A stretch of DNA of 38,230 bases from a virus. The notes under the pieces were generated by a model. The model did no database searches, was not told the origin of the DNA, and saw only the letters and a program-made list of their open reading frames with translations. Both the position numbers and the translations under genes were made by a program. The stretch's first letter is position 1. Each line of letters begins with the position of its first letter. Shown in pieces: positions 8,393 to 15,401 of the stretch. The stretch spans positions 1 to 38,230 of IMG/VR virus record IMGVR_UViG_3300005347_000005; one strand, written 5' to 3'.

Positions 8393-9042
8393 ATGGAAAA
8401 GAGCCCCTGGAAAGCGCCTCGTATCTCAGGACTGAAACGCGACGGTGCAGCAGCGATCACCCCAGCCGGAGCATGGACGCCCCAATAGATCGTCTTCGTC
8501 AGTGCGGAGACGTTGAATAGGCCCTTTTCGCTGGGCCATATCTGTTGGTGCCAGCTGTCGGCTAAGCGGACGCCCTCCTGGTTCTCGAACAGCCGTTCCA
8601 TGTGGCTAACGCAATCATATTCCAGCTCGCGCGTGCCGCGATCGAGGCTCAGCGTCGGCTGATCGAGCGCGCCGAAGAATATCGGCAGCGGATCCGGGAT
8701 GATGGCCCCCGTCGCGCGATCGACGACGGCAAGCCACAGCTGCACCGGCGAGCCCTGCATTGTCGCGCCTGCCAGTTCGGCCGCTGCGGCATCGCTTGCC
8801 GGGTGAAACGTGAACCGCATCGCCGGCGCTTCGTCGCCCACACCGTCGCTGATATCGTCGACCGCTGCGAGCACGCCAAACACCGGGTCGCGACCGACAT
8901 AGGTTTCAGATGCAAACTGAATTTCGGATGCGCCGTCGATCACGGTTATGGTCGCGTCGGGCAGTTCGATCTTGAGCAGGCCGACAATGATCGGCGTGTC
9001 GGTCTGGAGAGCGGCTTCGGCGCCGGGTGTGAATTGGGTCAT
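8389..9042 (-). CDS. Tail tip assembly protein (lambda L-like position)
   Basis: The 217-residue protein carries features of distal-tail proteins: a beta-rich first half, then a region with YDCVSHMERLFENQEGVRL and SWHQQIWP at about residues 140-170. Its place between a preceding tail protein and the NlpC-like and J-like genes matches the tail-tip order M-L-K-J of lambda-like phages. Start and stop overlap neighbours by ATGA on both sides. The exact family assignment was not possible by eye. Confidence 0.72.
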   Translation of the reverse strand: MTQFTPGAEAALQTDTPIIVGLLKIELPDATITVIDGASEIQFASETYVGRDPVFGVLAAVDDISDGVGDEAPAMRFTFHPASDAAAAELAGATMQGSPVQLWLAVVDRATGAIIPDPLPIFFGALDQPTLSLDRGTRELEYDCVSHMERLFENQEGVRLADSWHQQIWPSEKGLFNVSALTKTIYWGVHAPAGVIAAAPSRFSPEIRGAFQGLFSI

Positions 9043-9221
9043 AGTGGCCGAAGGTCGTTAATCGTGGGATTAGTCAGAACTATGATCTTCGGGTTCAGAC
9101 GAATTGCCCACAGCGCTAGTCTCAACGACAGAGACACGCGGGTAGCGTCAATCAGGTTCGATATCGACGCTTTCAACCGCTTCCACGCCGCCCGTGTGTG
9201 TGGCCAATCGTATGCCATCAT
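9039..9221 (-). CDS. Small hypothetical protein between tail-tip genes
   Basis: This 60-residue ORF begins with two consecutive ATG codons that overlap the upstream TGA and ends in a TGA overlapping the next ATG. It is basic in the first half with a moderately hydrophobic segment at about residues 30-50. The overlaps on both sides argue that it is translated. No family is recognised. Confidence 0.55.
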   Translation of the reverse strand: MMAYDWPHTRAAWKRLKASISNLIDATRVSLSLRLALWAIRLNPKIIVLTNPTINDLRPL

Positions 9222-9811
9222 TCCCGCTCCACGATCCGGAAGCTGACCGTGCGATAGGGCTCGAGCATCATTTTCACCGCGGGATCGCCATCGAGATAGC
9301 CCTCGATCTTTGGCGTTGCGATCTCGATCACGTCATTATTGGCGAGCGCCGTTCGCAGCATCGTTTCCAGCGTCACGGTGACATTGCCACCGCTAGCCGT
9401 TGCGTCGGCCGCCACCGCATAGAGGTAGCGGCGGCTGCTGTGGATGATCGACAGGAACTGGCCCTGCTTGAGCGCATAGGTGCTGCTCAGCCCTTTGATT
9501 GAAAGGGACGTGCCGCCGGTATGGGCTCCATTGACCAGAGGTGTCCCCGGCGAACCGATCGTAAGGCCCGGTTGCGGGACTGTGAATATCGCGCCGAGCT
9601 GCTTCGCCTGCCGCAGTGCCGACGCCCATATCCGCGCGTTCGGCTCTTCCTTGACCGGCGGCAGTTCGACGGTGAGCGAATAACGGCTACCCATGCGGTT
9701 CACGCGCTGCACAGGTCCGCCAAGGATCGGCACCATGTCACTGCCGAAGTCTATCAGCATTGGATCGGCTACGCGCACGCTGGGCGTTGTCGGGAGCGTT
9801 ACGGCTGTCAT
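9218..9811 (-). CDS. Minor tail protein following the tape measure
   Basis: The 197-residue protein is beta-rich with no membrane segment or signal peptide. It follows the tape measure with an ATGA overlap, the position of the minor tail or distal-tail protein in lambda-like siphoviruses (lambda M). The N-terminal half contains RMGSRYSLTVELPPV, resembling other phage tail proteins of this position. The assignment rests mostly on context. Confidence 0.7.
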   Translation of the reverse strand: MTAVTLPTTPSVRVADPMLIDFGSDMVPILGGPVQRVNRMGSRYSLTVELPPVKEEPNARIWASALRQAKQLGAIFTVPQPGLTIGSPGTPLVNGAHTGGTSLSIKGLSSTYALKQGQFLSIIHSSRRYLYAVAADATASGGNVTVTLETMLRTALANNDVIEIATPKIEGYLDGDPAVKMMLEPYRTVSFRIVERE

Positions 9812-12102
9812 CGACCTAGCCTGCGCCGTCCGCTTCGCACAGCGCGCTCTTGGGCGAGGGAGGCGCCACTCATTGCGCCGGCCTGCACTGCGACTTGGAC
9901 GCCATCAGCAACCCAGCCGCGCACCGTATCAGCGAGCACGGCATCATTCGCGGCGACATTAACGGTGATCGACATCCCGCCCCCACTTGCTCGCGGCATC
10001 GATACGTTCGGCATATTCGGAATGATCATGCCGGATGTGGACGGGGCGAATATCTCTGGCCCCTTCTCCCCGACGAGATAGGCGCGGCCACCGGAGACAG
10101 GACCGCCGCTGGCACGCGCGCCAGCCAAGCCAAGGCTACCACCGCCGCCAGTGCTGCCACCGAAGATAGAGCCGAGCCCGCCAAGGGCACTACTGAGCGG
10201 CCCAATGATCGATTTCTGGATCTGAATCTTGATCAGCTCGGCGATTATCTGTTTGGCGACATTCTTGAACACATCGCCAAGGTTCTTCGCGCCAAGTATG
10301 GCGTCGGTAAGACCGTCCGTGAGGCTTTGCAGACCATCGGCGGCAATGCGCTGCAGCGCTTCATTCGCCTTGTCAGCGGTATCCGGCAAGGTCTTTAGAA
10401 ACTCCTCCATCGGCCCCATCGTCCCCTGCAGGACATTGCGCTGATCAAGTTGATACTGCGCCGGTAGCGCAGCTTCCCGGCGGCGCCCCTCTTCCTGATC
10501 GGCCGGGTCGCGGGAATTCTTCAGCCGCTCAATCTGGGCACGACGTTCCTCATAAACACCATCGAGAATCTGCAACTCAATCCGGCGCCGCTCAGCAGCC
10601 GTCTGGGCAAGCTGGTTCTGGACCTGAAGGCGTTCGCGCGTGATATCGAAATCGACGCCCTGCATGCGCGCATATTCCTGCTGCCGCTGCAGCTCCTGAT
10701 CAAGATTAAGCTTTTCCTTTTTCAGCACGGCGAGCGTGTCGTTTCGCGCCCTCAACTGTGCGCCGGCCGAAGCCGACATATCGCCCAGCTTCACGGCGAG
10801 GTCGATTTGAGCCGCACGCTGATCGTGCTCGATGTCGACCAACTGCTTGCCGATCTCGGTGCGATCCACATAATCCGCCTGCAGATCCTGCTGAGCAGAG
10901 AGTTCGTCCTGCCGCGCCCGGTTCAGGTCCGTGAGCATGTTGAAATCGTCGCGCAGCAGCTGCTCGCGCTTGCGGTTCGCCTCTGCCGCTTGTTCAGCCG
11001 CAGACTTACCGCCGCCACCGCCGCCACCTTCCGGAGCCAAGAAGTCGTCGACATCGCCGCCCACAGGTTTGGGGGCTGGTTTGGCGAGGGCGCGCGCCAG
11101 GTAAGCATCTATGGTCGTGCCGGTGTGGTCTTCGATCTGCATCCGCGAGATATTTTCGTCGGAGCGGATTTTAAGATTTGCTTGCTTGGAACGAACGGCC
11201 GGGGTGCCGCCCGTATATTGACCGATGGCGCCTTGCACCTGGTTCATGCGCTCGCGGAAATATTCGAGCTGACGAATGGCCTTTGACGCGAAGCCAATCA
11301 CTTTTGCAAATGCGTCAGCCAGTTGCAGGATGGAATCGGCGTTCTGCGCGACGGTCGACGCCCAGCTGACACGCAGCACGGTATTGAGTTGCGCGAACTT
11401 GTCCGATGCCTCGTCGGCGCGGCGGATGTCATCGTCGCTGAGGATCAGGCCCAGCCCCTGCGCCGCCCTCACATATTCGTTGATGCTGCGACTGCCCTGC
11501 GAAAGCACATTATCGAGCTGTGATCCCGCCTTGCCGAATAGAGCAACCTCAACCGCGGCGCGCTGGGCGCGGTCCGGTATTTTCTCGAGACCGTCGGCGA
11601 TCAGTCGGAATGCTTCGCCGGTATCTTTCCCGGCAACGTCGGCGGCGCTGATCCCGATCGCCTTTAGCGCCTTAGCGGGCGCCTCCGCGCCAGCTGCAAC
11701 CTGACCGAGCGTGATCGTGAGCTTGCTGAGGCCCTTTTCGAGCACGGCGCTGTCGACGCCGACCTGGGACGCCATATAGCGCAGCGCCTGCAAATCCTTG
11801 GCCGAAACGCCAATCTGCTGCGAAAGCTCGCCGAGCGACCCGGCATATTCCAGCGCGTCTTTAACGCCGCTGGTGAAGACGCCGACGGTAAGGCCGGCGA
11901 TCAGGCCGGCCAGTGTCGTCTTGAGGGTCCCGAATGCCGCGCCAACGCCACCTGTGCTCCTGCTGAGCCGCGAGAGCGAGCCTTCCATAGCGCTGACATC
12001 GGTAGCGACCGAATTCCGAAGCGCGCTCAGATTGCGCTGCGCCAATGCCACCGAAGCGTCGACCTGAAGCAGCAGCTGGGCAGTATCGCGGGTGGCTGCC
12101 AT
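9808..12102 (-). CDS. Tail tape measure protein
   Basis: The 764-residue protein has long Ala-rich helices, a conserved region with KALKAIGISAAD and RAQRAAVEVALFGKAGSQL (about residues 140-185) seen in phage tape measure proteins, a central coiled-coil part (about 370-560) and a Gly-rich hydrophobic C-terminal portion (about 630-690). It would set tail length and be ejected with DNA. If about 1.5 angstrom per residue applies, the tail would be roughly 110 nm. It follows the two chaperone genes and precedes the tail-tip genes. Confidence 0.9.
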   Translation of the reverse strand: MAATRDTAQLLLQVDASVALAQRNLSALRNSVATDVSAMEGSLSRLSRSTGGVGAAFGTLKTTLAGLIAGLTVGVFTSGVKDALEYAGSLGELSQQIGVSAKDLQALRYMASQVGVDSAVLEKGLSKLTITLGQVAAGAEAPAKALKAIGISAADVAGKDTGEAFRLIADGLEKIPDRAQRAAVEVALFGKAGSQLDNVLSQGSRSINEYVRAAQGLGLILSDDDIRRADEASDKFAQLNTVLRVSWASTVAQNADSILQLADAFAKVIGFASKAIRQLEYFRERMNQVQGAIGQYTGGTPAVRSKQANLKIRSDENISRMQIEDHTGTTIDAYLARALAKPAPKPVGGDVDDFLAPEGGGGGGGKSAAEQAAEANRKREQLLRDDFNMLTDLNRARQDELSAQQDLQADYVDRTEIGKQLVDIEHDQRAAQIDLAVKLGDMSASAGAQLRARNDTLAVLKKEKLNLDQELQRQQEYARMQGVDFDITRERLQVQNQLAQTAAERRRIELQILDGVYEERRAQIERLKNSRDPADQEEGRRREAALPAQYQLDQRNVLQGTMGPMEEFLKTLPDTADKANEALQRIAADGLQSLTDGLTDAILGAKNLGDVFKNVAKQIIAELIKIQIQKSIIGPLSSALGGLGSIFGGSTGGGGSLGLAGARASGGPVSGGRAYLVGEKGPEIFAPSTSGMIIPNMPNVSMPRASGGGMSITVNVAANDAVLADTVRGWVADGVQVAVQAGAMSGASLAQERAVRSGRRRLGR

Positions 12103-12104
12103 GT

Positions 12105-12227
12105 CTACCGCTCCGATACTTTGTTCATGGCTTCGTACGCCTCATAGGCGGCGAAGAATTCGTGGGCGGTGCATTGCCAGAAGTCTGTTGGGGACCAGTG
12201 GAAGGCAGCAACGGCCAGACCCATCAT
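12105..12227 (-). CDS. Small tail assembly chaperone (TIGR02216-like)
   Basis: This 40-residue ORF begins at the first of two ATG codons that overlap the TGA of the larger chaperone and ends two bases before the tape measure ATG. It contains AAFHWSPTDFW near the N-terminus, the motif of the short phage tail chaperone family found in alphaproteobacterial phages and gene transfer agents, followed by a helical AAYEAYEAM segment. It is probably the second chaperone, made by reinitiation and not by the lambda G/GT frameshift. Confidence 0.75.
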   Translation of the reverse strand: MMGLAVAAFHWSPTDFWQCTAHEFFAAYEAYEAMNKVSER

Positions 12228-12652
12228 TCGGCGCCTTGGGTCTCGTCCGTCGTCGTCGCCGCCTTTATTTCCCCCGACGCTTCATATCCCCCACTAAGCG
12301 CGCCCATCAGCACCGTTGCGACGCGGATGCAGACTTTCGGCTGTCCCGCTTCATAGATCAGCCGGGCCAGTGTCTCAGGCTTGCTGTGGAGGTAGGTCGT
12401 CTTCAACGGGTCGTTCGGATTGGCCTTGCCGAAGGCGCGCATAAATTCAGCGGTGATGATGCCGAGGTCATGCAGCGTAAGTGACCCAGCGACGGCCTCC
12501 TGCGTCAATGGCAAGAGCGGCCGCAACCGGGCCTCGATTGCCATAATCGCTTCCATGCTGGGACGCAGGACATACTCCTGCCCATCCAGCGGAAGCGATA
12601 TCTGGCCCCGAACATCGACCTCGGGGACTTCATCGGCTTTCTTATTCGCCAT
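12224..12652 (-). CDS. Tail assembly chaperone
   Basis: The 142-residue protein lies between the tail tube region and the tape measure, the position of lambda gpG. It has a beta-rich N-terminal part (PLDGQEYVLRPSMEAI) followed by helices, matching GTA-type tail chaperones by eye. It overlaps the upstream gene by 11 bases and its TGA overlaps the ATG pair of the small chaperone. I see no canonical slippery heptamer near its end, so a programmed frameshift is unlikely. Confidence 0.75.
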   Translation of the reverse strand: MANKKADEVPEVDVRGQISLPLDGQEYVLRPSMEAIMAIEARLRPLLPLTQEAVAGSLTLHDLGIITAEFMRAFGKANPNDPLKTTYLHSKPETLARLIYEAGQPKVCIRVATVLMGALSGGYEASGEIKAATTTDETQGAE

Positions 12653-12923
12653 CGGTCACCTGATCTTCGCCGGGCTCGCCGTAGAGCTTGACGACGTCGG
12701 CCAAGACTTCAACAACCCCGGTGGCCTGAATCTCCCCAGCCAATTCCGGCACGCTGGGCGCGTCTTTCAGGAAGGGGTGAAGCGCCGCTGCAACCTGCCC
12801 CGCAATCGGAGCGCCACTAAGCGCGCGGCGCATTTCCGCAGCACTAACCCCACGGTGGGCCAGTGCCTCGTCCAAGTCTTTCGGCTTGCTAGTCGGATAG
12901 GTTTTGTCGCCGATCTTGATCAT
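12642..12923 (-). CDS. Hypothetical protein between tail tube and chaperone
   Basis: The 93-residue protein is soluble and helical, with an ATG preceded by GAGGA. I do not recognise the family. It lies between the major tail protein and the tail chaperone and overlaps the latter by 11 bases, so a role in tail assembly is plausible but is inference only. Confidence 0.65.
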   Translation of the reverse strand: MIKIGDKTYPTSKPKDLDEALAHRGVSAAEMRRALSGAPIAGQVAAALHPFLKDAPSVPELAGEIQATGVVEVLADVVKLYGEPGEDQVTDGE

Positions 12924-12944
12924 ATCTCTGTCCTCGTCGAAGGG

Positions 12945-13382
12945 TTAGGCCAAGGCATCGGTCGTCGGCGCGGCGGCAGCGTAGAAGCTGAACGACACGG
13001 AAACCGGCTCATTCTGGTTGAGGTTCGTGCTCTCAATGTTGCCGTAGACCGAGCCTGCAAACACGACGTCGGAGCCATCGCCGCTCAGCGCATCCTTGCG
13101 GACTTGGATATTGAATGCTGCCTGGGGTGAGGCGAGCGCAAGCGTTTCCAGACGTGTGTAGCCATTGGCGTCGGGGAGATCGGGAATGCACTCCATCGTC
13201 ATGGTGAGATCGCGCAGGCCAGCGGCCGAGACGCCATAGCCGGCGTCAGTTTTCGACGTTAGATCGATCTTCGTTGCCGATCGCCCAACCGTCAGGCCGC
13301 GTTGGCCCTTCACGACATTGTACGTGCCCGGCGTGCTGCTTTCGACCCACAGCAGGTAGTCATTGGCGAGCTTCTTGCTCAT
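12945..13382 (-). CDS. Major tail tube protein
   Basis: The 145-residue beta-rich protein resembles the TP901-1-type major tail proteins: a short N-terminus naming a substrate-like strand (DYLLWVES), then VGRSATKIDLTSKTD and a repeated beta pattern ending in VSVSFSFYAAA. It follows the tail terminator gene and precedes the chaperones, as expected. The ATG has GGAGAA upstream, and a strong hairpin with a U tract lies directly before this ribosome-binding site. Confidence 0.85.
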   Translation of the reverse strand: MSKKLANDYLLWVESSTPGTYNVVKGQRGLTVGRSATKIDLTSKTDAGYGVSAAGLRDLTMTMECIPDLPDANGYTRLETLALASPQAAFNIQVRKDALSGDGSDVVFAGSVYGNIESTNLNQNEPVSVSFSFYAAAAPTTDALA

Positions 13383-13396
13383 GGTATTTCTCCAAT

Positions 13397-13422
13397 AAAA
13401 AAGGGCCGCGAAAGCGACCCTT
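13397..13422 (-). terminator. Hairpin with U tract directly before the tail tube ribosome-binding site
   Basis: On the minus strand a nine-base-pair stem, AAGGGTCGC pairing with GCGGCCCTT around a TTTC loop with one G-U pair, is followed by a run of T. It looks like a rho-independent terminator. However, GGAGAA and the tail tube ATG begin within about ten bases of the T run, which leaves no room for another promoter. It may therefore be a leaky attenuator or a 5'-protective, processing hairpin. Confidence 0.7.
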
Positions 13423-13475
13423 GTTGCGTTTATTGGCTCGCCTCCGGGTGACCCCGTTTGCCGTTGGCCGTCTCG

Positions 13476-13871
13476 TTAAGCTGGTTGTGCGAACATCGTG
13501 AAGCGCTGCGTTCCTTGGTAGGTCTGGCCGTCGTCGAGCAGCTGATCCTCGCTGCTATCTTCGACCGGTTTCAGCGCAACAAGACCGTCAGCCACTAGCG
13601 TTGTCCCGTCGAGCAGGGCCCGCACAGCTGCTTGCATGGTGTAGAGCGGACGCCGAGACGGTTCGCGAGAGATCGTCACTACGTCGACAGTCGTCCGATC
13701 AAGGCCACCATTTTTCAAGCCATAAGGCTCCACGACTATATCGGCGATAATCACCAGCGGTGGCTGCCAGTCTTCAGGAACATGCTGCACCAACGGCGCC
13801 AAATCGGTCACGGCAGGCACATTCAGGGCTGTGAATATCGCGTCCTGCACCGCCAGCTTCACATCAGGCAT
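13476..13871 (-). CDS. Tail terminator / completion protein (DUF3168-like)
   Basis: The 131-residue protein starts VQDAIFTALN, has PEDWQPPLVIIAD in the middle and ends in a beta-strand TQRFTMFAQ, matching the DUF3168 tail-completion pattern. It follows the HK97 gp10-like gene and precedes the tail tube, the usual place for the tail terminator. It would cap the tail tube before joining the head. Confidence 0.78.
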   Translation of the reverse strand: MPDVKLAVQDAIFTALNVPAVTDLAPLVQHVPEDWQPPLVIIADIVVEPYGLKNGGLDRTTVDVVTISREPSRRPLYTMQAAVRALLDGTTLVADGLVALKPVEDSSEDQLLDDGQTYQGTQRFTMFAQPA

Positions 13872-14367
13872 CGCTTACCCCGCGCGACGCCTTTTGCAGC
13901 GTCTCGTACCAAAGGCCGCGCAGATTGCGGCGGAACTGCTGCCGAAGAGCCTTGCTGGACCCGTAAACCATGTGCCGGCCCGGCATTGCCTTCACCCGCA
14001 GCGCGTATTGCGTCTTGCCGCCGCTGGGTGTCCGCCGGCGAACCGTGACTGTCTTCGACTTGCGCCCGCTTTCGATGATCCGGGCATAATAGAGCCGCTT
14101 ATTCACCGGCTTGCCGATCAGGCCAACCCGCAGCCGCAGCGAGCGCGGATAGAATTTCATCGACAGGCCGGCCCGCAAAGCTCCCGTGCGCGTCGGTGTG
14201 CTAGCCTGCATCAGCGGCAACAGCTGGTTGCCAAGGGTCTGCATCCGGCTCGCAATCTCGGTGCGAACGCCTTCGTCCATATTCTTGAGTAGCTTGCGGA
14301 ATGAACGGTCGCCGTAGACCCGCCTAGCCACGCTTGCCCACCACGACAGGGCGGACCTGAATTTCAC
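13864..14367 (-). CDS. HK97 gp10-like head-tail protein
   Basis: The protein is 167 residues if it starts at the GTG at 14367. It is basic, with TPTRTGALRAGLSMKF (about residues 58-73) followed by YYARIIESG, the signature of HK97 gp10-like proteins that join head and tail. The start overlaps the upstream gene by 44 bases; a later GTG at 14331 would reduce this to 8 bases and is a realistic alternative. It sits between the head-tail adaptor and the tail terminator. Confidence 0.78.
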   Translation of the reverse strand: MKFRSALSWWASVARRVYGDRSFRKLLKNMDEGVRTEIASRMQTLGNQLLPLMQASTPTRTGALRAGLSMKFYPRSLRLRVGLIGKPVNKRLYYARIIESGRKSKTVTVRRRTPSGGKTQYALRVKAMPGRHMVYGSSKALRQQFRRNLRGLWYETLQKASRGVSDA

Positions 14368-14521
14368 ATCCTTCGGGAATGGCCGTCCCTAAGATGACTG
14401 TAGGATTTTCCGCGGAGAATTTGCGCCAATCGGCCAGCGAAATTCGAGCCGGCATGATCCTTAAGGTTTCGATCTTGGCGCTTCCAGTTGCAGCCACAAT
14501 CACATCGGGGTTGTTAGGCAC
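14324..14521 (-). CDS. Small hypothetical protein in the connector cluster
   Basis: This 65-residue ORF starts with a GTG overlapping the upstream TAA by 8 bases and ends in TAG. It is soluble, and no family is recognised. Its place between the head-tail adaptor and the gp10-like gene implies a role in the head-tail connection or a small structural part, which is inference. Confidence 0.6.
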   Translation of the reverse strand: MPNNPDVIVAATGSAKIETLRIMPARISLADWRKFSAENPTVILGTAIPEGCEIQVRPVVVGKRG

Positions 14522-14852
14522 CCTGCGGACTCCCTGTATCGGCGAAGATCACCGTTGCATCGCGCCGGTTCTGGTAGTCGGGAGCAGACGAACGAATATT
14601 CAACTCTTTGTCGCCCCAGAGCACTTGATCGCTGGCCAAGATATTATCCCGCTTCCGAATGGTGATTTTATAGGACTCGATCCCCTGAAGCGCCGACGCG
14701 ACAAGCGCCTCACGCCCGCCCTGACTGATCACCTCCGCAGGAATGTCGGTCGCCACGCTGGTCCATCCCCTCGTGAAACCGCCCTTATTGTCGGGAATTA
14801 GCCCCTCACGCCGGATCGTGATCTTCTCGCGCAACCGGCCAGCGGCAAACAT
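14514..14852 (-). CDS. Head-tail adaptor (Phage_H_T_join-like)
   Basis: The 112-residue protein begins FAAGRLREKITIRR, followed by GGFTRGWTSVATDIPAEV, the typical pattern of SPP1 gp16-like head-tail joining proteins. The ATG at 14852 overlaps the preceding stop as TGATG, which decides the start. It follows the gp6-like connector as in HK97-type phages. Confidence 0.83.
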   Translation of the reverse strand: MFAAGRLREKITIRREGLIPDNKGGFTRGWTSVATDIPAEVISQGGREALVASALQGIESYKITIRKRDNILASDQVLWGDKELNIRSSAPDYQNRRDATVIFADTGSPQGA

Positions 14853-15397
14853 CAGAGCAGCGCCCCGCGGACCTGGTCGCAAAGCGCGTCGACACTGTGC
14901 GGGGCTTCCATTGAGGTGCCGAGAATGACATTTTCTCTATTGGCGAACCATGAGGCAATGAGGATTCTCATGGCCTGGATAAGGCAAATCGCATCCGGTT
15001 CTGTCGTCCACTGTTCCTCGGTATAGCCGGCGTGATAGGTGACTATGATGGGCGTGTTCGTGCGGACCGACGGCCACCAGCTGTTATAGGCCGGAAAGAC
15101 GCGAACCGGATAACGGCTGGTCGTTGCAACCACATCGGATATAGCTTGAGCCACACCGTCTGAATCCGTGTAGCTCACGGAAGTCCCGTCAATGATCGGC
15201 CGGCCGGTCAATTCCAGATATGCCGAGAACCGATCGAAGGTCTCCGAGTAGGAACCTTCGACCAATATCCGGTTTCCGCGCTTCTCCACATAGGCCCGCG
15301 CTGCAACGATATAGCCTGCAATCAGCGCATCCCATTGCGTGTCGTCGACAATCCCGAGTTGTTGCTTGGCTTCGTCGAGCCGGAGCGGTTCTGCCAT
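14852..15397 (-). CDS. Head-tail connector (gp6-like)
   Basis: The 181-residue protein opens with LRLDEAKQQLGI, followed by IAGYIVAARAYVEKR, the helical signature of gp6-type connector proteins that attach to the portal ring. The middle part is beta-rich, with ending helices. I chose the ATG at 15397, four bases after the stop of the preceding large gene, with a GGAATAGGG ribosome-binding site. It starts the connector cluster. Confidence 0.8.
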   Translation of the reverse strand: MAEPLRLDEAKQQLGIVDDTQWDALIAGYIVAARAYVEKRGNRILVEGSYSETFDRFSAYLELTGRPIIDGTSVSYTDSDGVAQAISDVVATTSRYPVRVFPAYNSWWPSVRTNTPIIVTYHAGYTEEQWTTEPDAICLIQAMRILIASWFANRENVILGTSMEAPHSVDALCDQVRGALL

Positions 15398-15401
15398 ATC
15401 C

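Noticed and set aside
12224-12260. Programmed -1 frameshift between tail chaperones as in lambda G/GT
   Set aside because: No X-XXY-YYZ slippery sequence is visible near the end of the larger gene, and the second chaperone has its own ATG pair.
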